The notes under the pieces are model-generated. The model searched no databases, had not been told where the DNA came from, and saw nothing but the letters and a program-made list of their open reading frames with translations. A program made the translations under genes and the position numbers. A stretch of DNA of 33,098 bases from Akkermansia muciniphila. GTDB lineage: Bacteria > Pseudomonadota > Gammaproteobacteria > Burkholderiales > Burkholderiaceae_C. This document shows, in pieces, positions 25,553-33,098 of the stretch. The stretch covers positions 1-33,098 of the forward strand of contig CALPVM020000001.1 of assembly GCA_943327015.2 (NCBI GenBank). Direction: 5' to 3'. Positions within the stretch are counted from its first letter, which is position 1; each line of letters opens with the position of its first letter.

Positions 25553-26647
25553 ATGTCTGTGTATAAGTTTATTTTGCATTTGTGCATCGCTTTGCTGTAT
25601 TTTGCATCTGGCGGCATGGCGTGGGCGTGTGCTATTTGTGCTCCATCAGCAGAGCAAAATTCTTTGGTGTACAGGTTGCAAACTTCGGATGCTGCTATTT
25701 TGGCTAAACCAGTACACAGCAACAAGATGGCTACGCCAGTACAGGCTATAAAAGGCATATTGCCAGATGGGGATGTGTTGGTAGCAGATGTGCTACCAAC
25801 AGCCGCTGGACAGGAGCCTACGGAGTCGGTGTTGCTTTTGTTCAATCCCGGGCTCGGTGGTTGGATTCATGCAGGTGCCATGCCTTCGTCACGTGCAGAG
25901 TGGCTGCGGGGCTTGGTTGGCTTGCGTCCGGCGTCTGCGCTTGCAATAGCTGACCCCAGCTGGCCGGTGCGTGTAGCTCAGTTTGTGAATGATTTAGAGC
26001 ATCCCAATCCACTATTGGCACAAACCGCATACGATGAAATTGCTGTTGCACCCTATTCAGTAATGCGATCACTAAAGCCGCATTTAAATGCAGTAAAGCT
26101 GGGCGAGTGGTTGAAGTCTGACGCATTGTTGAAGCGTCGGTCTTTATATTATCTTCTTCTTGGTTTTGCCGGAGACAGTGCCACAGCAGATGGGTTGGAG
26201 CGTCGGATTAAAGCGCAGAGTCAGTCACTGAACAAGGCCGAGTTGTCGTCCATGATGGCTGCATTGCTAGAGTTGCGTGGTGCAACAGGTGTAGAGTGGG
26301 TGGAGACCCATTATTTAAAAAACCAAGATCGCTCAGACATTGAATTACAAGCTGCCGTATTGGCTTTGACTGTGCATGCCAATGACGGTCACAAGGTGAG
26401 CCGAGAAAAGGTGGTTCAAGCGTATGCGGTTTTTATTAAAAGTAACCCAATACGCGCAGGTTTTGTTGCGTCAGATTTGGGTAACTGGGGACGTTGGGAG
26501 TTTGTTAGCGATTACATGACGGTGCTTAAAAGCGGTGTTCAGCAAGCCTTTGCATCGCGCTACGCAATCGTGTTGTATTTGATGCGTAGCCCTTCCCAAG
26601 AGGCGCGTAATGCTCTGGAGCAATTACGCGCTGAGGGGGTTTTGTAA
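25553..26647 (+). CDS. Secreted protein of unknown function, CxxC after the signal peptide, helical-repeat body
   Basis: I do not recognise a named family. The 364-residue precursor has a signal peptide (about 1-24), followed at once by CAIC (C26, C29). A beta-rich segment comes next, then from about residue 130 a string of amphipathic helices (PSWPVRVAQFVNDLEHPNP, YDEIAVAPYSVMRSLKPHL, RRSLYYLLLGFAGD) that resembles HEAT-like repeats. The CxxC could bind a metal or heme, or form a disulfide; there is no CxxCH heme motif. It shares a 71-base divergent promoter region with the zinc hydrolase gene and is convergent with the alpha/beta hydrolase gene, seven bases away. Confidence 0.75.
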   Translation: MSVYKFILHLCIALLYFASGGMAWACAICAPSAEQNSLVYRLQTSDAAILAKPVHSNKMATPVQAIKGILPDGDVLVADVLPTAAGQEPTESVLLLFNPGLGGWIHAGAMPSSRAEWLRGLVGLRPASALAIADPSWPVRVAQFVNDLEHPNPLLAQTAYDEIAVAPYSVMRSLKPHLNAVKLGEWLKSDALLKRRSLYYLLLGFAGDSATADGLERRIKAQSQSLNKAELSSMMAALLELRGATGVEWVETHYLKNQDRSDIELQAAVLALTVHANDGHKVSREKVVQAYAVFIKSNPIRAGFVASDLGNWGRWEFVSDYMTVLKSGVQQAFASRYAIVLYLMRSPSQEARNALEQLRAEGVL

Positions 26648-26654
26648 TAGAACT

Positions 26655-27521
26655 TTAAGCTGTTTGGGCTTCTTTTGCCGGAAACTTGCCGTTGAGCCAA
26701 TTTTCCAGGGTGCGATACACGACACGTGCGTCTTTTTCGTTAAAGAGCTCGTGGTACATGTCGGCGAAGCAAACCGTCTTGACGACTTCTTTCGGGGCGT
26801 TTGCACCAAAGCGTTTGCTGCCTTGCCAGTTGAGAATGCGGTCGTCTCCGGAGTACATCAAAAGCGTAGGTACTTCCCATTGTGATGCTGCAGCTTCGGT
26901 TTCGGGGCCGGCAACAGCAAAGAATTTGCCTAAACGTGCAGATACTCGGTCGTGCACCAGGGGGTCGGCTCTGTAAGCGGCAACCACATTGCGGTCGTGG
27001 GAGATATAGTTGCGATTTAAGCCGTTGCCAACACGCAGATCTGGTACCAAGCCGGGCAATACTTTGACCAGCATTTTTTGGAACGGGGTCATGCCGGGGT
27101 CTAATGCCGGTGAAGACATAATGAGCGCATCAACAGGGCGCATGTTGAGTGATACAAACCGGCCCACCACCAAGCCACCCATGCTGTGACCCAGCAATAT
27201 GAGGGGCGTGTCTTTGCCGATCATCTCGCGGGTGTTGTCTAGAATTTCGGCCAGGTCGTCCAGCATTTTTGTGTCCGTGGGCAGGCTGCCGCGCAGACCC
27301 GATGAGTGACCGTGTCCGACGTGGTCGTAACTGCGAACTGCAAAGCCCCATTCGTTAAGTTTGCTGGCCAATGTAATGTGGCGGCCTGAATGTTCGCCCA
27401 ATCCGTGTACTACAACAACCATGCCACGGCAGGGTGCGCCGTATTCCAGTGGCCAGTCGCGAATAGATAGAGTACCGCCGTCTTTGACTTTAAGGGTGGA
27501 CACTTTAGTGACTATGTTCAT
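26655..27521 (-). CDS. Alpha/beta hydrolase, monoacylglycerol lipase-like
   Basis: The 288-residue protein has the monoglyceride lipase/lysophospholipase pattern: VVVVHGLGEHSGRH (oxyanion region), SYDHVGHGHSSG, and the nucleophile elbow LLGHSMGGLVVG with S113. The acid is D227 (or D226) in LMYSGDDRIL and the His is H257 in ADMYHELFNE. It probably hydrolyses monoacylglycerols or related esters in the cytoplasm; the substrate is inferred from family likeness only. There is no signal peptide. It lies downstream of metW on the same strand, after a 159-base gap in which I see no gene. Confidence 0.88.
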   Translation of the reverse strand: MNIVTKVSTLKVKDGGTLSIRDWPLEYGAPCRGMVVVVHGLGEHSGRHITLASKLNEWGFAVRSYDHVGHGHSSGLRGSLPTDTKMLDDLAEILDNTREMIGKDTPLILLGHSMGGLVVGRFVSLNMRPVDALIMSSPALDPGMTPFQKMLVKVLPGLVPDLRVGNGLNRNYISHDRNVVAAYRADPLVHDRVSARLGKFFAVAGPETEAAASQWEVPTLLMYSGDDRILNWQGSKRFGANAPKEVVKTVCFADMYHELFNEKDARVVYRTLENWLNGKFPAKEAQTA

Positions 27522-27680
27522 GATGTGAGTTTTCTAAAAAAGTAGTGGTAAATAATGGGAAAACAATATTTTGTTGATGTGGTATGTGGTTTAAAAACGT
27601 TTTCGTTAGTTAAGAAATAAACAACGGAATATCATGCCACTGATTGGGGATTTTCGCTATCCATAACAACCCGAATTTTG

Positions 27681-28265
27681 CTACGAACGGGCTAATTTGA
27701 ATACGGATGTGCCCGCCAGAAGGTTGGGTGCAAACCTAACCGAGCGACCATTTTGTAAACCAAAGCTGTCCAACACCTTTAAGCCATTGCGCTGAGCCAG
27801 TAAAGCCAAGTCAGCGTGGGTGCCTACACGAATATTCGGGGTGTCGTACCATTCGAAAGGGAGTCGCTTGGTAACGGGCATGCGCCCGGCAAGAATACTG
27901 AGCCGATTAGGCCAATGGGCAAAATTAGGAAAGGCGATGATGCCAACCTGCCCCACCCGTACGGTTTCGCGCAGCATGGTTTCTGCGTTGCGCAGGTGCT
28001 GTAGGGTGTCTATTTGTAGTACAACGTCAAAGCTGGCATCTGCAAAGGTGGCAAGTCCTTCATCTAAGTTGAGTTGGATAACATTGACTCCGCGTTCAAC
28101 ACACGCTTGTACGTTAGCGTCGGCAATTTCAACACCGTAACCGGTGCATCGACGATGGCGCTGTAGGTATTCCAGCAGCGCTCCATCCCCGCAGCCTAAA
28201 TCGAGAACGCGCGAGCCTTCGGGTACCCAGCTGGCAATAACTTCAAGACGGGAGTGGTCGCTCAT
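27681..28265 (-). CDS. metW: Methionine biosynthesis protein MetW
   Basis: MetW is a small class I methyltransferase-like protein that accompanies MetX in many proteobacteria and is needed for, or supports, homoserine acylation. The 194-residue protein has the nucleotide-binding motif RVLDLGCGDGALLEYLQ (about 19-35) and LQIDTLQHLRN. FPNFAHWPNR and PFEWYDTPNIRVG are characteristic MetW segments. Its start codon overlaps the metX stop as ATGA, so the two are translationally coupled. The stop is TAG at 27681-27683. Confidence 0.95.
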   Translation of the reverse strand: MSDHSRLEVIASWVPEGSRVLDLGCGDGALLEYLQRHRRCTGYGVEIADANVQACVERGVNVIQLNLDEGLATFADASFDVVLQIDTLQHLRNAETMLRETVRVGQVGIIAFPNFAHWPNRLSILAGRMPVTKRLPFEWYDTPNIRVGTHADLALLAQRNGLKVLDSFGLQNGRSVRFAPNLLAGTSVFKLARS

Positions 28266-29431
28266 GCTGTTTCTCCCGTGCTTAGTGTGTGGGCAATGCG
28301 TTGAAAGTAGGTTCGTACTACTCCATGATAACGCGGGTCATCTAGCAGAAACGCATCATGGCCGTGGGGGGCATCAATCTCAGCGTAGCTGACGTCATGC
28401 TTGTTATCCAGTAGGGCTTTGACCATCTCACGGCTGCGTTGTGGAGCAAAGCGCCAATCGGTCGTAAAGCTGATAAGCAAAAATTTACAGGTAGCGCGTG
28501 CCAGAGCGCGGCTCAGATCGCCGCCAAAGGCGCGCGCAGGGTCAAAATAGTCGAGTGCGCGGGTAATGAGCAGGTAGGTGTTGGCATCAAAATATTCAGC
28601 AAACTTGTCGCCTTGGTAGCGCAAATAGCTTTCGATCTGAAATTCCACGTCTTGGGTGCTGTACAAGTATTCATCGAGAGTGCCGCGGCCTGCAGCAGCG
28701 CGTAGTTGGCGGCCGAATTTCTCGTTCATGACATCGTCGCTGAGGTAGGTGATGTGCCCGATCATGCGGGCAATGCGCAGTCCACGCTTAGGGATGACGT
28801 TGTGCTCGTAAAAATGTCCGCCATGAAAGTCGGGATCGGTGGCAATGGCCCGGCGCGCTACTTCGTTGAATGCAATGTTTTCAGCGGTGAGGTTGGGTGC
28901 GCTGGCAATCACTACGGCGTGCTGTACACGCTCAGGGTACTGAAGCGTCCAGCTCAATGCTTGCATGCCGCCCAAGGATCCGCCCATGACTGCTGCTAGG
29001 GTAGAAATGCCTAGTGCATCCAGAAGGCGTGCCTGCGCATCGACCCAATCTTCTACGGTGACCACTGGAAAATCGGCGCCGTACATCTGGCGTTGATCCG
29101 GTGCTGCATCAGGGTTGGGGTGCATGGGGCCGGTAGAGCCAAAGCAGGAGCCGATGTTATTGATGCCAATAACAAAAAAGCGGTTGGTGTCTACCGGCTT
29201 GCCGGGGCCAATCATGTTGTCCCACCAGCCCTCAGAACTTGGTTGACCATCGTAGACACCTGCTACGTGGTGCGAGGCATTAAGCGCATGGCAGATGAGT
29301 ACCGCATTACTGCTGTTGGTGTTGAGTTGGCCGTAGGTTTCATAACGAACATCGTAGTCACGCAACTGTTTGCCACTGCGGAGTGGCAGCGGGGCATTGA
29401 AGTGCATGGACTGTGGTGTGGCGATTAACAT
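28262..29431 (-). CDS. metX: Homoserine O-acyltransferase MetX
   Basis: MetX transfers an acyl group from acyl-CoA to homoserine, the first dedicated step of methionine synthesis. The 389-residue alpha/beta-hydrolase-fold protein has the nucleophile motif VMGGSLGGMQALSW with S152, the Asp in FTTDWRFAP (D325) and the His in APHGHDAFL (H358). Published work shows that many proteobacterial MetX enzymes use succinyl-CoA rather than acetyl-CoA; the sequence alone as read here does not decide which. The ATG at 29429-29431 has no strong binding site. It overlaps metW by four bases. The 153 bases upstream show no riboswitch-like hairpin that I can support. Confidence 0.96.
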   Translation of the reverse strand: MLIATPQSMHFNAPLPLRSGKQLRDYDVRYETYGQLNTNSSNAVLICHALNASHHVAGVYDGQPSSEGWWDNMIGPGKPVDTNRFFVIGINNIGSCFGSTGPMHPNPDAAPDQRQMYGADFPVVTVEDWVDAQARLLDALGISTLAAVMGGSLGGMQALSWTLQYPERVQHAVVIASAPNLTAENIAFNEVARRAIATDPDFHGGHFYEHNVIPKRGLRIARMIGHITYLSDDVMNEKFGRQLRAAAGRGTLDEYLYSTQDVEFQIESYLRYQGDKFAEYFDANTYLLITRALDYFDPARAFGGDLSRALARATCKFLLISFTTDWRFAPQRSREMVKALLDNKHDVSYAEIDAPHGHDAFLLDDPRYHGVVRTYFQRIAHTLSTGETA

Positions 29432-29584
29432 ATAGCAATGCGTTGGAAGAAACTGAACGCAGACTGAACTTGGAAAAAGTGTGATCCGTGTTTAGCTGAA
29501 TTTATTAAGCGCCCGCAAGCTGGAGCAAATTGGCGCTACGACTCATATGGTAAGTATAGCAAGCAACTTGGTGGTGTATTCGAC

Positions 29585-30148
29585 TTACATAGATACGAAA
29601 GCCAAAATGCCCAAAATCGCAAAAATGCCAGCTGAAATCAGATGCACCATGCGCATGGGCACCAGTCGGGTAACGCGCTCGCCCAACCAAACAGCAGGTG
29701 CATTGGCCAGCATCATACCCAGCGTGGTACCAGCCACTACGGTGTAAAATTCATTGTAACGGGCGGCAAGCATCACGGTCGCAATTTGAGTTTTATCGCC
29801 CATTTCAGCCAGAAAAAAAGCAATGACTGTGGTGCCGAACACGCCCCAGCGCGGATGGCTGTTGGTGGTTGAGTCCTCCATGGTGTCGGGTATGAGCATC
29901 CAGAGTGCCATAGCAATAAAAGAAGCGCCTAAAACCAAGCGCAAGGTGTTCGCACCAACTACGGTTGTGACCCAGGCGCCCAGAGCACCTGCTAAGCCGT
30001 GATTTAATAATGTTGCTACCAATATGCCTAACACAATGGGCCAAGGTTTGCGAAAACGTGCAGCAAGAAGCAGCGCAAGAAGTTGTGTTTTGTCACCCAT
30101 TTCGGCAATGGCAACAATACCGGTGGATATTGCAAAAGCTTCTATCAT
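29585..30148 (-). CDS. GDT1/UPF0016 (TMEM165) family transporter, probable manganese exporter
   Basis: The 187-residue membrane protein has six predicted helices in two related halves. Each half carries the family signature EMGDKTQ (E16 and E115), which forms the cation site. Bacterial members of this family export manganese, and eukaryotic ones move Mn2+ or Ca2+ against H+; specificity here is inferred. Its ATG overlaps the stop codon of the upstream Cache-like/GAF gene as ATGA (30145-30148), so the two are coupled. I saw no yybP-ykoY manganese riboswitch signature next to this gene. Confidence 0.92.
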   Translation of the reverse strand: MIEAFAISTGIVAIAEMGDKTQLLALLLAARFRKPWPIVLGILVATLLNHGLAGALGAWVTTVVGANTLRLVLGASFIAMALWMLIPDTMEDSTTNSHPRWGVFGTTVIAFFLAEMGDKTQIATVMLAARYNEFYTVVAGTTLGMMLANAPAVWLGERVTRLVPMRMVHLISAGIFAILGILAFVSM

Positions 30149-31713
30149 GTGACTAAGCTTGGTCCAGTGTCGGAATCGGCTAAATGGTTATGGCGATAGG
30201 CAAAGTGATGCAACGAAACACCCAGAACAATCCGCACCTCGTCTAAGAGCTCTAACGTGCTGGCATTAGCGGGTTGCAGTAATCCAATTTCAAGAACACC
30301 AGCTAGCGCACTCCCGTGCTCTATCGGAAACACCAGTACTTGGCGCGGAGCGGTTTCGCCAAGGCCGGAGCGGATTTGCCATTGGGTATCGCTAGGAAGG
30401 TTTAGGGTAACTGGCGTGCGGTCTTTGGCGCATTGACCTACTATGGACTGGCCAAAGTCAAAGTGCTGTGCACAGAGCTCAGGGGATGGTGCGCCGTAGC
30501 GGCTTACGACGCTTAAACGCTGTGTGCCGGTGAGCAAAGCCAACATGCCCTGGCTGACATTGCAGCGTTCGTGCAAGTGCCGCAGCAAAATAGTGCCACA
30601 CTCATGGGCAGAACGAGCGCCTTGGAGTTGTTGAGCCAGTTCTGCAATAAACGATTTGGCACCGATTTGGTGCTCTAGTTGGGCATTGATGGAGCCAAGC
30701 TTTGCCAGTAATACAGCGATGGGTGCGCTAAGCGTGCGTGTTAAATAGATGGTGGCGGCAACAATCAGGCTGAGCAATACGAACAACACAATGCCAGCAC
30801 GCAATACCTTGTCGCGCATATTGTCGATATTGGGCTGCATGTCGTAGCTTAGTTCAATAACCAAGCTGGAGTCATAACTTTGATTCGTTTTTTGCAGGTC
30901 GGCTTTGATAAAGCGTGTAATGCGCTGATTGTGCGACATTTCGTATGGGTCGCCCTTTTCGAAAACCTGATTCACGATATCAAGAAGGGTGGCGTCGGGT
31001 TTGAAGTCAGGCTTGCCCAGCAAAACCGCTTTGCGGTCAAAAATACGCACTTCGCGCAAAAAAGGGTTGAATAATTTAAGTTGTTCGGCAATGGCAATTT
31101 GATCGAGTTTGGCCATAGAAGACTTGAACTCGCTGGCTTTTAGACCGAGTTCAAGAATGTATTTTTTGTCTGGCGTGGGCAGGTAGGCAAATTTGCGTAA
31201 ATTACCGGTTCGGGTTTCGGTGCTGATTCGATCGCCGGCGTATTCGCCTTTTTGGCGAATTGCTTGTAGGCCTTTATAAAACTCCGTCCATTTTTTCAGG
31301 TCATGTCCCAAGTCGGTGGCATAGGTAGTGTGGGTGATGATGCCGTTGGCGTCAATGATGTACAAATCCATCCCCTCACCCAAGGTTTTTTGAATCGCTT
31401 GCAGGTCGATTTTGTTTGGGTCGCCTCCTGCTTTTTGGTAGGCTGCAAGAAAAGGCTCAAAACCACGTCGCATGCGCTCGTCGAGCGATATTTCTAGAAC
31501 TTCATAGCCAACATCAGCCAGTTGCACCGCTTTGACAATGTTGGTTTCGGTTTGTTTAAGCAGCAAATCAAAGTTGTCTTGCAGGTCTTTGCTGGCAGCA
31601 AAAAAAGCCAAAGCAGCAAACAAACACAGGCTAACAACCACCAATGCCAAAAAGGCCAGCGTCATGGAACGCTGAAAGGGCCGATTGTTCGTAGGGGTGG
31701 TGTCAGAAGTCAT
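30145..31713 (-). CDS. Membrane protein with periplasmic Cache-like sensor and cytoplasmic GAF domain, no kinase or cyclase output
   Basis: The 522-residue protein has a first membrane helix (about 17-39) and a large periplasmic domain (about 40-305) with Cache-like segments such as GMDLYIIDANGIITHTTYA. A second membrane helix (about 306-326) is followed by a short helical linker (LSAPIAVLLAKLGSINAQLE) and a GAF-like domain (about 355-505: ISQ-type start CNVSQGMLALL, then GQSIVGQCAKDRTPV and QVLVFPIEHGSALAGVLEIGLL). Then it stops. Related sensors usually carry a histidine kinase or GGDEF domain after the GAF; none is present, and the stop overlaps the manganese exporter start. It may sense a ligand and act through a partner protein, perhaps the exporter; this is inference. 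Confidence 0.82.
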   Translation of the reverse strand: MTSDTTPTNNRPFQRSMTLAFLALVVVSLCLFAALAFFAASKDLQDNFDLLLKQTETNIVKAVQLADVGYEVLEISLDERMRRGFEPFLAAYQKAGGDPNKIDLQAIQKTLGEGMDLYIIDANGIITHTTYATDLGHDLKKWTEFYKGLQAIRQKGEYAGDRISTETRTGNLRKFAYLPTPDKKYILELGLKASEFKSSMAKLDQIAIAEQLKLFNPFLREVRIFDRKAVLLGKPDFKPDATLLDIVNQVFEKGDPYEMSHNQRITRFIKADLQKTNQSYDSSLVIELSYDMQPNIDNMRDKVLRAGIVLFVLLSLIVAATIYLTRTLSAPIAVLLAKLGSINAQLEHQIGAKSFIAELAQQLQGARSAHECGTILLRHLHERCNVSQGMLALLTGTQRLSVVSRYGAPSPELCAQHFDFGQSIVGQCAKDRTPVTLNLPSDTQWQIRSGLGETAPRQVLVFPIEHGSALAGVLEIGLLQPANASTLELLDEVRIVLGVSLHHFAYRHNHLADSDTGPSLVT

Positions 31714-31799
31714 TGAGGTGCGCGTTGTATAGATAGGTTGATGTGGTTTGTTAATGATACGCGAATCAATAAATGACCCGTAGAGCGTGAAAACAAAAA

Positions 31800-31815
31800 T
31801 GGCTTAAATCTTGCT
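31800..31815 (+). promoter_or_regulatory. Possible sigma-54 promoter upstream of amt
   Basis: TGGCTTAAATCTTGCT has the invariant GG and GC dinucleotides with the required ten-base spacing and a good TTGCT -12 half. The -24 half (TGGC, then TTA rather than ACG) is only partly conserved. Ammonium transporter genes are often under NtrC/sigma-54 control, which raises the prior. The start of transcription would fall near 31826. Confidence 0.4.
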
Positions 31816-31868
31816 TTAAATTGGTGCACTTAGAGGTTTGAGAACTTAAAGCGCACCAAAATAAAGCA
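31812..31868. promoter_or_regulatory. Long imperfect dyad upstream of amt (NtrC-like half sites or leader hairpin)
   Basis: TGCTTTAAATTGGTGC (31812-31827) and GCACCAAAATAAAGCA (31853-31868) are inverted copies matching at 14 of 16 positions, separated by 25 bases. Each arm contains the NtrC-type half site (TTGGTGCA or GCACCAA) and, at the other end, TGC or GCA, so each arm by itself looks like one 17-bp NtrC-like operator. If transcribed, the arms would form a strong hairpin 19 bases before the start codon. Confidence 0.6.
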
Positions 31869-31887
31869 TTTAATTGTAAAGGCACAC

Positions 31888-33090
31888 ATGGAAGCACTAA
31901 AACAGGGCGCAGATACCCTTTTCATTCTGCTGGGCGCAATCATGGTCTTGGCCATGCATGCGGGTTTTGCATTTTTAGAGTTGGGCACGGTACGCCGAAA
32001 AAATCAGGTCAATGCTTTGGTCAAGATTTTGGTGGATTTCTCGGTATCCACGGTCGTTTATTTCGCGGTGGGTTACACCGTGGCTTACGGAACCACATTC
32101 ATGGTGGGCGCAGATCAGTTGGCCTTAAAAAATGGCTACGATTTAACCAAGTTCTTTTTCCTGTTGACTTTTGCAGCGGCTATTCCGGCCATTATTTCGG
32201 GTGGCATTGCAGAGCGCGCCAAGTTTTGGCCGCAATTAATAGCCACAGCTGTGGTCGTTGGCTTTGTCTATCCGTTCTTTGAAGGCATTGTTTGGAACCA
32301 ACATTTTGGCGTGCAGGCGTGGATTAAAAGTGTTGCTGGTGCAGAGTTCCACGACTTTGCCGGTAGTGTTGTGGTACATGCGGTTGGTGGATGGATTGCC
32401 TTGGGCGCGGTAGTGCTGTTGGGTGCACGCAGTAACCGGTATCGTAAAGACGGAGCTATCTCTGCGCACCCCCCTTCGAGCATTCCATTTTTGGCCTTGG
32501 GTGCATGGATTTTGATTGTGGGCTGGTTTGGCTTTAATGTGATGAGCGCACAAATGCTGGACAAGATATCGGGCTTGGTGGCGGCTAATTCATTAATGGC
32601 CATGGTAGGTGGTACCTTGGTAGCGTTAGTCATGGGGCGCAATGACCCCGGTTTTGTGCATAACGGCCCCTTGGCCGGTTTGGTGGCCGTGTGTGCAGGA
32701 TCAGATGTTATGCACCCTTTAGGTGCATTAGTCACTGGAGGTATAGCGGGTGCCATTTTTGTGGTGATGTTTACGCTCACGCAAAACAAATGGAAAATTG
32801 ACGATGTGTTGGGCGTATGGCCGCTGCACGGCTTGTGTGGCACTTGGGGTGGCATAGCCGCTGGTATTTTTGGTACGCAGGCTTTCGGCGGTTTGGGCGG
32901 CGTGACTATAGGCGCACAAGTATTGGGAACCCTGCTAGGCGTAGTCTGGGCGTTGGTGGGTGGGTTTGTGGTGTATGGCGCATTAAAAGCCACCACGGGT
33001 TTACGAATGAGTCAAGAAGAAGAATTTGACGGCGCTGACTTGTCGATTCATAAAATCAGCGCCTCCCCTGAACGCGAGACAAATTGGTAG
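31888..33090 (+). CDS. amt: Ammonium transporter (Amt family)
   Basis: Amt proteins conduct ammonium across the inner membrane as trimers. The 400-residue protein has the expected membrane helices, with VLAMHAGFAFLELGTVRRKN near the start, the Asp in HDFAGS (D156), and the twin pore histidines H164 (VVVHAVGG) and H314 (WPLHGLCGTWGG), equivalent to E. coli H168 and H318. There is no cleavable signal peptide. The C-terminal tail (GLRMSQEEEFDGADLSIH) is the segment that normally contacts the PII protein. No glnK is adjacent upstream, and the window ends eight bases after the stop TAG. The upstream dyad suggests nitrogen control. Confidence 0.96.
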   Translation: MEALKQGADTLFILLGAIMVLAMHAGFAFLELGTVRRKNQVNALVKILVDFSVSTVVYFAVGYTVAYGTTFMVGADQLALKNGYDLTKFFFLLTFAAAIPAIISGGIAERAKFWPQLIATAVVVGFVYPFFEGIVWNQHFGVQAWIKSVAGAEFHDFAGSVVVHAVGGWIALGAVVLLGARSNRYRKDGAISAHPPSSIPFLALGAWILIVGWFGFNVMSAQMLDKISGLVAANSLMAMVGGTLVALVMGRNDPGFVHNGPLAGLVAVCAGSDVMHPLGALVTGGIAGAIFVVMFTLTQNKWKIDDVLGVWPLHGLCGTWGGIAAGIFGTQAFGGLGGVTIGAQVLGTLLGVVWALVGGFVVYGALKATTGLRMSQEEEFDGADLSIHKISASPERETNW

Positions 33091-33098
33091 CAGTATCG

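Noticed and set aside
29432..29584. Possible SAM or SAH riboswitch before metX
   Set aside because: I looked for paired stems and conserved riboswitch cores upstream of metX and found none that I could support.
31714..31799. Possible yybP-ykoY manganese riboswitch upstream of the Cache-like/GAF and exporter operon
   Set aside because: The region lacks the conserved loop motifs and long paired stems that I would expect.
1..33098. CRISPR arrays, tRNA or rRNA genes, IS elements, prophage genes
   Set aside because: No regularly spaced repeats, cloverleaf sequences, transposase-like frames or terminal repeats were seen on reading the window.

Overview
The window looks like core chromosome of a betaproteobacterium, most likely Burkholderiales-like, with moderate to low GC. 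The evidence is gene content and order: the extended second-type IF-1, dnaA-dnaN-gyrB without recF, lptD-surA-rsmA, the AmgK/MurU cell-wall recycling pair, overlapping metX-metW, and a MaeB-type malic enzyme. This is inference from gene content; no species is assigned. No tRNA, rRNA, IS element, prophage or CRISPR array was seen.

Layout. 1-830: end of infA and a nitroreductase (+), closed by a bidirectional terminator. 884-6108: gyrB, dnaN and dnaA, all on the minus strand, with dnaA starting at TTG. 6109-6311: short divergent region with one perfect and one near-perfect DnaA box. 6312-8500: murU and pepP (+). 8513-11644: a response regulator without output domain and a 7TMR-DISM sensor kinase (-). 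11975-12316: a small XRE regulator (+). 12365-13057: an enoyl-CoA hydratase family gene (-). 13283-15646: maeB (+). 15743-16591: a secreted barnase-type RNase and its barstar inhibitor (+). 16787-21298: lptD-surA-rsmA (-). 21461-24102: amgK, rsmE and a tandem GST-N protein (+). 24135-26647: a secreted zinc phospholipase C/S1-P1-like enzyme (-), divergent from a secreted helical-repeat protein (+). 26655-29431: an alpha/beta hydrolase, metW and metX (-). 29585-31713: a membrane Cache-like/GAF protein overlapping a GDT1-family manganese exporter (-). 31888-33090: an amt ammonium transporter (+) behind a striking 16-bp dyad and a possible sigma-54 promoter.

How the genes work together. Most are housekeeping: replication and topology (dnaA, dnaN, gyrB), outer-membrane assembly (lptD, surA), rRNA methylation (rsmA, rsmE), peptidoglycan sugar recycling (amgK, murU) and methionine synthesis (metX, metW). 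Gene order is disturbed compared with relatives as I remember them. murU-pepP sits beside dnaA instead of beside amgK, dnaA has lost its rpmH neighbour, and pdxA is missing between surA and rsmA.

The most novel-looking parts are small accessory units: the Cache/GAF protein coupled to the manganese exporter, the RNase/barstar pair, the zinc hydrolase with its divergent CxxC protein, the 21-residue repeats in the sensor kinase, and the amt upstream dyad. I found no clear multi-gene defence or mobile system.
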